Assembly: GCA_022605405.1 (NCBI GenBank)
Contig: JABYQQ010000001.1
Location: 5,022,001-5,086,000, forward strand
Origin: Earliella scabrosa
Lineage: Eukaryota; Basidiomycota; Agaricomycetes; Polyporales; Polyporaceae
Direction: 5' to 3'
Length of the DNA: 64,000 bases
Shown here one piece after another: positions 56,163 through 64,000 of this stretch; positions within the stretch are counted from its first letter, which is position 1, and every line of letters begins with the position of its first letter. A model generated the notes under the pieces. It saw nothing but the letters and a program-made list of their open reading frames with translations. It made no database searches and was not told the DNA's origin. Position numbers and translations under genes: made by a program.

Positions 56163-58513
56163 ATGACTTCCCAGCGGCGATATGGCGCGCGCCCTAGAAC
56201 CGTCGCTGCGCCACCAAGGCGCGACCGAGCGAAGACTTCTAGGCCGTCACCCAGAGTACAAATATCGAAGGCGGAGGGCACCACTCCCCCGGCCTCCCCA
56301 TCTTTGAGCTTGCAGGTGAGTCTTCTGGCCCCTCATCACACTGCGCATGGCGCGCATGGGCGGACATCAACCTCCAGCCTCCGCAGGCGGCGAGACGGGC
56401 GACTAGCGTGGCGCGCACCTTGCGCCCGGACGCGAACGTCTCATCGCATGTGGTGGATATGCTATGGCGTTCAGAGGAGCGATGGTGCTGGGTGTGCCGC
56501 GTGATCCGCTGGCCTACTCCTCAGCAGCGCTCTTGCTCCCCTGCTGGCCACGAGGAGCAGATACGCTCCCCAGCGTTGCTCATAACGCCGTGTTCATTGG
56601 ACGAATCCGCAGAGACTGTAGCTAACGTGCATCGTTATGCAGCATACACGCGCGCAAATGGACCTAGGTGCGTAACCAATAGTCCGGGCATAGCTGTGAG
56701 CTAATGCCTCTCCCAGAAAATATGCCCACCCCCCCGGGGCGCCAGGTATGCTCAAGCAATATCGTCGCGCGTGCGTACTGAATGGTTTTGAAGACGCGCT
56801 CGGGTCGGGACTTCAGCCCGTATTTGCTGGACGGCGTGAAGATCGGAGAGCCCGTTCGGGTGACCTTTGACTTGAGTGCAGCGCTGCTGGCAGCTGAGAC
56901 TCGGGTGGAGCCCGAGCCTGTGCCCAGCGACGACGTGGATGATTCGGATGACGAGTCCGAGCTGGCTCGACCGCCGCCTTCACGCTCGTTGAGCATGTCT
57001 GAGAAGGCTGCACTCGCCCCGACACTCTTCGCGGACTACCTGCCGTCGTGCGCGCGCGACGCCCCCGCGCCAAGCGGCCATTTCGCGCACTCGACGGAGG
57101 CTCAGTGGGATGGGTTGAGTAAGGATGAGTTTCAGAAGAAGCGACGTCGCGCGCAACGCAGCGCGCGTCGCGGGGCGTTGGTCGAGGATCCCACTGGACT
57201 CCGAGGCAGACTCAAGCCCCGAGCCTTAGAGCACCTGGCTGAGGCGCTACATCAGGCCGATGAGTCGCGTGGGCGTTCGTCAGGCGATGCGCGGGGCGTG
57301 AGCGGGGCAGTCGTCAATTCCGAGCTGACACCAAGTTTCCAAGAGCTCCCAGTAGCTAGCTCGGCATATGTCGCGAGGCGTATGCCAGTCAACACAAACG
57401 ATCGCGCGCCCGTCGCACTCAGCGATTTGGACTCGCTGAACATCGCAGTTGTGCCTTGGAATGGGCGGTGAGTGATGGGAAGATGGTTGGTGGTGCGCGC
57501 ATGCTCTGACGTGAGCGTAGGGATACCCGAGCTGTGGTCACTCGAGAAGACCAGGTGCTGGCCGTCGCGGCAGGCAGGCCGACTTCAGTAGATTTCGACA
57601 GAACCAACGAAGAGATGATTGCCATCTGCGAGGACATCCGAAAGGTATACAAATTCAATCCGAGCGCGAGATCAAATCGACGGGGGGACTACAGTTGTGT
57701 GTCCATCGGCGTGTCCTACGGGGGAGGGCAGCAGGTATGTTGTGTATTCACGACATGGAAGCTGCCCTGCGAGTGCTCATACTTCCTCGACAGATCGTGA
57801 AGACCCTGTCGCACGCTAAGTATAACGAGGACGTGGTGGAGGCAATTCTTGGAGCGCGCGCGGTCAAGCGTGTCGCCAATTTCGGAAGCGGCAAGTGTCT
57901 CTCATGCTGCCGACGCTCATTGACTAACCTCTCCTGCACAGCGTGCATGAGGCTGTACGCTCCGCGCATGCACGCGCGCTATGGACTCACGCTCGACGCG
58001 CTGATCCAACGGGACGCGCGCGTGCGTCGCAACTTCCTGAGCAATCACTTCGCGGCTATGACAATCAACGTCGGGCCGCGCACAGTGACCTATCGGCACA
58101 CCGACCATTTGAACGTGCCCTGGGGCTGGTGCGCGATCAGCGCGTTCGGGAGTTACGACTACAAGCTCGGAGGGCATCTCATCCTCTGGGACCTCGGAAT
58201 CGCCATCGAATTCCCTCCGGGCGCGACCATCCTGATTCCGTCGGCGGTGTTGACACACTCGAATGTGGCCATCGCGGAGCACGAACAACGCTACTCGCTG
58301 ACCCAATACACGGCGGGCGGCCTCTTACGCTGGATCGATTGCGAACACCGGTCGCAGAGGGCTTTTGAGGCGAGCGGGGGGCAGCTCCCGCAGTCGGCGG
58401 AAGAGCGTTGGAAAGAGGGCTTGGCGCACTGGTGTACTTGGGAAGAGCTGCTTGATGGACTGCCTCGCAGGCCCGCGGACGTTGAGAACATTCAGATGAA
58501 CGCGGTGTCTTGA
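56163..58513 (+). CDS. TET/JBP-family 2-oxoglutarate/Fe(II) dioxygenase
   Basis: Predicted to oxidise 5-methylcytosine in DNA. The core gene from ATG 56782 has four exons (56782..57467, 57521..57734, 57794..57890, 57942..58513; 522 aa). Possible 5' exons from 56163 (MTSQRRYGARPRTVAAPPRR; then VDMLWRSEERWCWVCRVIRW) would extend it, but the join is unsure. The N-terminal region is disordered and basic (EFQKKRRRAQRSARRG). Next, GVSYGGGQQ and YAPRMHARYGLTLDAL lead into the double-stranded beta-helix: TYRHTDHLNVPWGWCAISAF with the HxD iron ligands (about residues 384 and 386), GGHLILWDLGIAIEFPPGAT, SAVLTHSNVAIAEHEQRYSL with the distal His and the 2OG-binding Arg, then TQYTAGGLLRW. All iron and cosubstrate residues are visible. 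The third intron has a GC donor (gcaagt at 57891). Same strand as, and directly downstream of, the transposase, as in other TET-carrying KDZ elements. Confidence 0.88.
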
Positions 58514-58969
58514 GTACTTACAGCCTGGAGGATGGGATGACCGTAGCGTAGCGCGATGATCGTTGCCTGTATTCTTGTATAGCGATAATATCGCAGCCGT
58601 GGTGTTGGACAGACAGACAGGATGCGTGGGCCGTGCAAGTTGGTATGAGCACACATTAATTGACAAACAACTAGACACTTGTTGCAAGGTAACGCAATGA
58701 TACATGACACGCGCGACAACAGGAGAATCGAGCTACACGAACGCGAGATACATGCAAGGGACAGACACAGTATAGATGCAGGGACACGGACACAGCGACG
58801 ATTGACACAGAGAGGACGTGGGACACGGACTATGGGGACGGCTGCCACTTGGGATGAGATGACGAGCGCGTAGAACGCTGTCTACCAGGCGCTCACCGCG
58901 AAGAAGAGCGGCGCGTTGCACCGGACAGTGTCGCCATTAAGCTTCAATACGACGACCTAGGGTGCGCGG
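58514..58969. other. spacer with GACAC-rich simple sequence
   Basis: Between the 3' ends of two convergent genes. 58700-58830 is rich in gacac/gggac words. No gene recognised. Confidence 0.4.
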
Positions 58970-59972
58970 TCAGTTGAAGCGGGAAGAAGGAGGGGGCAAG
59001 AACTTACGCTTCTGGGGGCGAGCAGTAGTGCGGGTCGACGGGCCCTCCATGAGCTCATCCACCTCCTCCTCGTCCTCCGAATCCTCCTCCTGGGCGCCTG
59101 GAAGGACAGCGATGGTGACCTCGCTAGGCGGGTCATTGCTCTGGCCGTTCGCGCCCTCGCCCTCGCCCTCGCCCTCGACCTCGACCTCGCCCTCGCCCTC
59201 GCCCTCGCCACTGGCGCCGTCCTCGCCGTCCGAGCCATCGACCTCGTACCGATAGAGGACCGCCTTCTGCTTGAGGGTACGGACGGTGTCCTCGAGGGCG
59301 GCGATCCGGGCGTCTCCTTCGGCGACGCGTTCGAGCAGGAGGCGGGCGTAGGGCTGCAACTTCTTAGGGAACGCAGCGATCAGCTGCTCGTCGTCATCGC
59401 GCTCATCATCACCATCGCGCTCACCGTCCTCGACCTCGTCGTCACTCTCCTGGGGCGGGGGTACAGGGACAACCGCGCGGGGTTGTTTGCCGCGGCCAGC
59501 CCACACAGCGCCCGGCGGGTACGCTTGCAAGTGGTTGTCTTTGGCGACTTTGTACGCGCGAGTGTTGGGCTGTTTGCGCCATGATTCGCGCTTGTTAATC
59601 AGTCCTATGGGAGATGAGGGAGTATTATGAAAAGTTAGTGAACAGGGAGGGTAGTGATGGGGACGTACTCGTGAGCCAGTCGCACTTGCGCTCGTTCCTC
59701 GTGAAGCATTCGAAACACTTCCACGTGCACAGGTTGGTGGCCGTGCACGGGAAGTCGTTCTTCACGCACGCAGCGCAGCGCTTTTTGCGAGCGTGGTCGA
59801 GGTCTTCGAAGAGTTGCGGGGTGACAAGTTCGGGTGCGAGGAGCGCGGGGAAGATCTTGATCTTCTTGTGCTTGTCGCGGGCGACTTGAACAGCTTCGCG
59901 GAGGTCGGGCATGTACGAGTCCTCGGGGGCGTCAGGGACGTTGGGGGGGCGATGTTGAGACGACGCGGACAT
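58970..59972 (-). CDS. Zn2Cys6-like cysteine-cluster protein with acidic tail
   Basis: Two exons, start at 59972 (MSASSQHRPPNVPDAPEDSY), joined over an intron gtacgtcccc...tcccatag to GLINKRESWRKQPNTRAYKV. The first exon holds RCAACVKNDFPCTATNLCTW followed by KCFECFTRNERKCDW. The spacing C-x2-C-x6-C-x9-C-x2-C-x7-C is within the range of the fungal Zn2Cys6 binuclear cluster, though the cluster is internal rather than N-terminal and flanked by KK rather than a longer basic patch. The second exon has a coiled coil (LERVAEGDARIAALEDTVRT) and a Gly-Glu repeat (GEGEGEGEVEVEGEGEGEG), then EEDSEDEEEVDEL and a basic end PQKRKFLPPP. A DNA-binding regulator or tether is possible. It is the last gene before the right end of the element. 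Confidence 0.55.
59152..59212. repeat. hexanucleotide repeat (CCCTCG/ACCTCG)
   Basis: About ten 6-bp units that encode the Gly-Glu/Val-Glu run of the cysteine-cluster gene on the minus strand. Likely length-variable. Confidence 0.7.
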
Positions 59973-60119
59973 GGTGGAGGCTCGGAAGCAGGAGGATGCC
60001 TCGCGAGGGGTCATATAGAGGGATGCTGCGGTAGGCGACGCGATCACGTGTGCGCGTCGGGGAGCTCGCGGAGAGACACAGGGAAGGGCACTTAGTGCGT
60101 GAACAGCCCTTGCTTTCAA

Positions 60120-60205
60120 AGGCCTTTGGCGGAGTTGGTTCGGCGCGCGCGTTTGTTTTGCTGGCAAGCGCGCGGTCGGGAGTTCGAATCCCGGTCAACG
60201 CACGG
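60120..60205 (+). other. tRNA-like remnant (A- and B-box motifs)
   Basis: TGGCGGAGTTGG at 60127-60138 fits the polymerase III A box and GTTCGAATC at 60182-60190 fits the B box, at tRNA-like spacing, with a T-arm-like hairpin CGGGAGTTCGAATCCCG and a GCGCGC stem in the anticodon-arm position. The acceptor ends do not pair, so it is not a functional tRNA as read. It could be a tRNA-derived short element or chance. Confidence 0.3.
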
Positions 60206-60283
60206 ATACATCTGTTCTCGCGCGGATGTATCCGCGAGACGATCCAACCCCCTAGCGGATGTATCGGGTTCACTGAGAACCTA
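60203..60283 (-). repeat. right terminal inverted repeat
   Basis: Read inward on the minus strand it begins TAGGTTCTCAGTGAACCCGA and continues to GATCGTCTCGCGGATACATC, matching the left end with a one-base offset. It contains the palindrome-forming word GTATCCGCGAGAC. Confidence 0.8.
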
Positions 60284-60291
60284 CACAGATG
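60284..60291 (+). repeat. 8-bp target-site duplication, right copy
   Basis: CACAGATG, identical to 39936..39943. Confidence 0.9.
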
Positions 60292-61041
60292 CCCACCGCC
60301 TCCACCGCCTACATCCTCGGTAATTCCGCGGGGACGGAACCGTATCCCAGGTACAGCTTCTTCGACCCTACATGTGACGGCAAATGCCTGACGCAGCACA
60401 CAGCAACGTCGTCACCCACCAGCTTCTCAGCGGAGACTATACTCAACTCTGTCCTTGGCTGGTCACTGACTTGGAGGAACGCGGCTTGTGGGACGAGAAT
60501 ATGCGCGTGTCAATCCTTAGCAACCGCGGTACGCGATCCACTGTAGCCACCACAAGCCCCCGCTGACCACACGACAGGATCTGTACAGAGCATCAACACA
60601 GTCCCTGAAGACTTGAAGGCGGTCTACCGCACGGCGTGGGAGATAGACCCCGAGGCCATCATCGACATGGCTGCCGACCGCGCACCGTACATTGATCAAA
60701 GCCAGTCCCTCTCGCTGTACATGACTAAGCCCGATGGATTGGTGCTCGTGCGTGCTCAGCTGCCTACACACGGCGTATCGTGCTGACCGTCCGCCTGCCC
60801 CCCTCCGCGACAGGCTAATCTGCAGCTCCGCGCATGGAAACTGGGCCTAAAGACTGGCCTCTACTACCTCCGAACCCGCCCTCCCGCCTCCGCACTACCG
60901 TACGGGCTAGACCAGCACAACGACACCGCTGTCAGCTCCACCACCGGCAGCCCGCCTCCCCTCGAGCCCGTCGAGGAAGAAGCCGCTCAGATCGAGACGG
61001 AAACAAGCGTGCTCGAAGAATGCGAAGCCTGCTCGGGATAA
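60284..61041 (+). pseudogene. ribonucleotide reductase large subunit (R1), 3' part, separated by the transposon
   Basis: Continues the R1 frame broken at 39943: MPTASTAYILGNSAGTEPYP; intron (gtacagct...cacacag); HQLLSGDYTQLCPWLVTDLE then ERGLWDENM; intron; SVQSINTVPEDLKAVYRTAW and DMAADRAPYIDQSQSLSLYM; intron; AWKLGLKTGLYYLRTRPPAS with the Tyr-Tyr radical-transfer pair; and a Glu-rich tail ending LEECEACSG, with the C-terminal CxxC that re-reduces the active site. TAA is at 61039-61041. Nothing is lost at the junction beyond the target duplication. It has no promoter of its own and begins inside a codon block, so it is not expected to be expressed as an R1. Confidence 0.88.
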
Positions 61042-62281
61042 AAACGTACTCACCCACTCACGTTCCGTCCGCAACAGGTTCCATCCACGCCCAAAGTCCC
61101 TGCCCTGGCCGCCGGTCCGCAAGATCGCCATCTCATCCGCACCCGCACCGCCGTCAATGCCGCAAAGAAGTTCTCGCCACGAAGAAGTGTACAATATGCC
61201 CCGCTCCGTCTCTCCCTGTCACGATCCCCTTTCCCCACAAAACCATCACCCCGCTCTCCTGTTTGTCTCATGCCGTCGTCGTCGCGTAACAGAAGTCCTC
61301 GCGTAAAGCAATGTACAGTATCTCGTTGATCCGGCTTCCGCCTGCACCCACTCCGCACATCGCACCACTCGCCAGTATGCGCTCACGTCCCCGCGCCGTC
61401 GCCCCTCCCCCCCTACCGCCTGCATGGCGATCCTGTATAGTACATAAAACCGACCGAAACCCAATACATGTATGCTTTGGTCCCTCGTACATGCTCGTCG
61501 GTCCGAACGACCGATCATCCCGTCCCACCGTGTCCAGGTCCGCCCGGAGGGCCCGTATTATGAATGAGCGCTATGCGCTTGAAGTTGAACCATCCGCAGC
61601 CCCAACCTGAACGTGAACAGTTGGTGAACAGTATCGTGTCGGGAGCAACAGCAGGCCGATCAGGACTGCAGTAGCGACCGATAACTGACTTGGGATCCCA
61701 GTATGGATAGTAGTTGCCACCTCCGAGTCGGTGCGACTCGGATGAACTTGAATAGGCTCAGGAAAAGTTGCATTCTTGAAGTTGCATCCGAGTCAGTTCA
61801 ATGATTCAAGGGTCAGTAAATTCGACACTGCTTTTGTCTAAGTTGCTCATAATCTATCTATAGCTATTGCTTGGCGAGCAGAAATCCACGTTACATGACT
61901 TGCTGTTCGCCACTCGTCTATCACTTGCTTTGGACCCTGATTGCTGGCTTTCATCCCATGATCATGGGATAGTGGCCTTTGACCTCTTTGGACACGCATA
62001 TAACAGCGGAAGACGAGTCTGTCAGTCCTCCGCATCACTCTCTACCCGTTATACTCTGTCTCACTTCTCTCACATGTCAGCGTACGCCGGCGGCTCTAAT
62101 GAACACCCCTCCCACACGGCCGCGACTCAAGCTGGGCAAGGAAGTGTTCCAGGCAGCCAACCTACTGACTCGGAGCCTCCCTCGTATTGGTCCTCACTTC
62201 CGTACCAGGGACCACCTCTCGCGCATCATCCGGTGTTGACCGAGGGGAATCTCTCACATTGCTCCTCTCTCTCCGGCTGGA
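61042..62281. other. intergenic with an inverted repeat
   Basis: No gene recognised. An imperfect inverted repeat at 61734-61794 (GACTCGGATG...CATCCGAGTC) and a nearby CCGAGTC/GACTCGG hairpin at about 61722-61740 stand out. Confidence 0.45.
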
Positions 62282-62912
62282 GTGGCGGAAATCCGCGCGC
62301 GACGAACCTTTCGCCCCCGAGCGCGTCACGGCCTGGGCGGCAACCCGTTAACCACCTCCGGGTCAGGATCCTCTGCCGCTTCTTCTCCGGCGACTGCAGG
62401 AGACTCCGTCGTTGACGTATCTACGGAGACGTCTATCAGAGCCACGGACGCACAGTTTCGGTTCACAAGCCAGGAACGTGCCGTACTCATCGAGTCTTAC
62501 TCAGAGGTAACGTACCCCATCCGCGCCCATCTCAGTCGTGAGCTACGCGTTCCAGAGCTAACCATGATGGAGTGGTGGATAATCAGCGTTGGCATCTGGC
62601 GCAATTTTCAACTGAGCGGTGCATGGCAGATTCAAGAAACGGAGGAGGGCAGACGGCATCACTGGACAGAAGCCCATGAGTGAACCGATCGAACCCACTC
62701 CTGAGCAGCTTCAAATCCTCAATGAAGCCTTTCGGGAGTCTGCACGCTTCTGCTTGGCCCTTTCGTATGGGAACCTGGTACCGGACCGTGGTCTATTAGC
62801 AAGGCCCCTGGCGAGTCGGCACAATATAACGACGTACCAGTCGGACATAGCAGCGTCTCCCAGGTCCAGTCTCATCGGGGGCATAAGTCGCCGCTCCTGT
62901 GTCCCATATTGA
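62282..62912 (+). pseudogene. homeodomain-like gene, apparently degenerate
   Basis: The first frame (62282-62683) contains FRFTSQERAVLIESYSEVTY, then RAHLSRELRVPELTMMEWW, resembling homeodomain helices 1-2 and the start of helix 3. A different frame begins RFKKRRRADG near 62630, as a homeodomain end should. It continues into PTPEQLQILNEAFRE, which looks like the start of a second homeodomain. The obvious GT-AG splice joining the two halves (donor 62577-62578, acceptor ag at 62630-62631) would create a TGA at the junction. The gene is therefore either broken or uses a splice I cannot see. Confidence 0.4.
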
Positions 62913-63311
62913 TCTTGACAACCAGCTCATGAACAAAATGTTCCGATGTACCGCATCTTTCCAGGTTATGCTTACATTGTTAATCATGTAGGCGAGTCCA
63001 ACGGCCTGACTCAATAGGGGGTGTTCTGAGTACAGAATGGAATGTGACTTATGATTCGGCGTCGATGGCGTCCACTGTTATGATCAAGCATCGCGCCGTG
63101 TACATACCTGAGACTGATAGGGCAACAGGTCAATAGACGCTCATCATGTCCGCCTCCGAGTTCTTCTCATACTACCATCATCAAACCCACCCTCAGTTGC
63201 AATGCTACCTTGAATCAACTCTCAAACCATAGCTTGTGACGGATTGCTCCTCCGAGGACGCTGTGCAGTAACACAACTACGCGCAAAACCCTTCCATCGT
63301 CGGTCTCTACA

Positions 63312-64000
63312 ATGGTCGCACCTTCAGACAAACGCCTCATATGGCACCCTCGGGGACAGAACAAGTTCATCGTCGGTGGAAGCACCCAGATTACGCTGTA
63401 TGAATGGCTACCCCAGAGCTCGGAGATCAAGCAAGTCGCGTCGCAGCTGGAGTTGAACCAGATGAAGGTGAGCCCGCATACGTGACACCCTCGCGTACTT
63501 CTTCTCGAGCTCCCTTTCCAACCACCCCTCCAAACCTGGCTGCGAGCAGTGTTTTGCATGGTCCCCCGACCCAGTGCTCGATGACCTCGTCGCGGTCGGC
63601 TTCAGCAACGGTCGAGTAGACTTGTCGCGCTTCGACGCTTCTAAGCATGCACGAAGCAGTGCCTTGGTGTCTCTTCCTGCACGGAACACCCGTGCGTGCA
63701 ATACCCTCGCATTCTCCCCCGCGAACCCGAATTATCTCGCTGTGGGTCTTGACAAAGTACGCAGCGACCCAAGTCTGGTCATTTGGGACATCCATTCGAC
63801 CCTTCCTTCCTTGTCTCTCGATGCAGCTCTCCACTCAGATGCCCTGGTACAACCTCTTCCTCCTCTCCCCCCTCTTCCCCGCAGTGATGGCGCTCGCACG
63901 GGTGCCGACACCCGCGTACTTCAACAACACGCTTCAGCTGAAGTGGTTTCAACCCTTGCCTGGCTTCCTAAAAGCGCGCAACTTCTCCTCGCTGGCATAT
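63312..64000 (+). CDS. MIOS/Sea4-like WD40 protein, 5' part (runs off the window)
   Basis: Starts MVAPSDKRLIWHPRGQNKFI, continues VGGSTQITLYEW, and after one intron (63468 to the acceptor just before the TGT codon at about 63552) gives CFAWSPDPVLDDLVAVGFSN, GRVDLSRFDASKHARSS, ACNTLAFSPANPNYLAVGLD, then KVRSDPSLVIWDIHSTLPSL and LAWLPKSAQLLLAGI. The run of blade motifs, including the H/NTLAF...LAVGLDK.R.D.S..IWD block and the WLP...LLAG block, matches the N-terminal beta-propeller of MIOS (Sea4 in yeast). MIOS/Sea4 is a subunit of the SEA/GATOR2 complex that signals amino-acid supply to TORC1 at the vacuole. The 3' part is outside the window. Being a conserved single-copy gene, it marks the host chromosome next to the island. 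Confidence 0.75.

Larger units (their letters stand above)
39944..60283. mobile_element. 20.3-kb KDZ-family DNA transposon carrying a TET/JBP gene
   Basis: The element is 20,340 bp, bounded by identical 8-bp duplications and by imperfect terminal inverted repeats of about 60 bp. It interrupts an R1 exon; excision with one duplication copy restores the frame between RNSTLTAQM and PTASTAYILGN. It encodes a KDZ transposase (52238-56036), a TET/JBP dioxygenase (56163-58513), a large divergent companion (48399-50820) and smaller cargo genes on the minus strand. Zisupton/KDZ elements are known to make 8-bp duplications, and linkage of fungal TET/JBP genes with KDZ transposases has been published (Iyer and colleagues, 2014). 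An intact target duplication, open cargo frames and a still catalytic R1 on both sides suggest a fairly recent insertion. Confidence 0.92.

Overview
The window looks like nuclear DNA of a basidiomycete fungus, most likely an Agaricomycete. Genes are dense and cut by many short GT-AG introns (about 45-70 nt). The right edge carries the start of a MIOS/Sea4-like WD40 gene. The mobile elements are a fungal-type Helitron helicase and a KDZ transposon, and the gene families (F-box-like plus nucleotidyltransferase-fold proteins, MYND fingers, CxC2 clusters) are typical of mushrooms. All exon joins were made by eye.

Region 1 (about 1.4-17 kb) is a cluster mostly on the minus strand: a basic/coiled-coil nuclear protein (plus strand), four F-box/NTase-fold genes, a MYND gene and a ribonucleotide reductase large-subunit (R1) homologue that appears to have lost every catalytic residue. 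Region 2 (17.5-23.4 kb) is one 1987-codon Helitron Rep/helicase reading frame. Region 3 (24-37 kb, plus strand) holds a ribonucleotide reductase small subunit (R2) with its metal and radical residues, a second MYND gene, two more F-box/NTase genes and some unrecognised genes. Moving outward from the helicase, both flanks carry MYND, long F-box/NTase, short F-box/NTase and R1 in the same order and opposite orientation: an old, diverged inverted duplication.

Region 4 (37.5-61 kb) is a second R1 gene that keeps its catalytic residues but is split by a 20,340-bp element at 39944..60283. The element is flanked by an 8-bp target duplication CACAGATG and has imperfect terminal inverted repeats. Removing it with one copy of the duplication restores the R1 frame. 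It carries a multi-exon KDZ-family transposase with a CxC2 cysteine cluster, a TET/JBP-family 2-oxoglutarate/Fe(II) dioxygenase (a predicted 5-methylcytosine oxidase), a large divergently transcribed companion gene and five other cargo genes: a four-helix-bundle/coiled-coil protein, a protein with three SUMO-interaction-like motifs, a GRF-type zinc finger, an HMG-box-like protein and a Zn2Cys6-like cysteine protein.

Region 5 (61-64 kb) is host flank: a degenerate homeodomain-like gene and the 5' end of the MIOS-like gene. The main story is a ribonucleotide reductase/F-box-NTase/MYND island, duplicated head to head around a Helitron helicase, whose one apparently catalytic R1 was later broken by a TET-carrying KDZ transposon.
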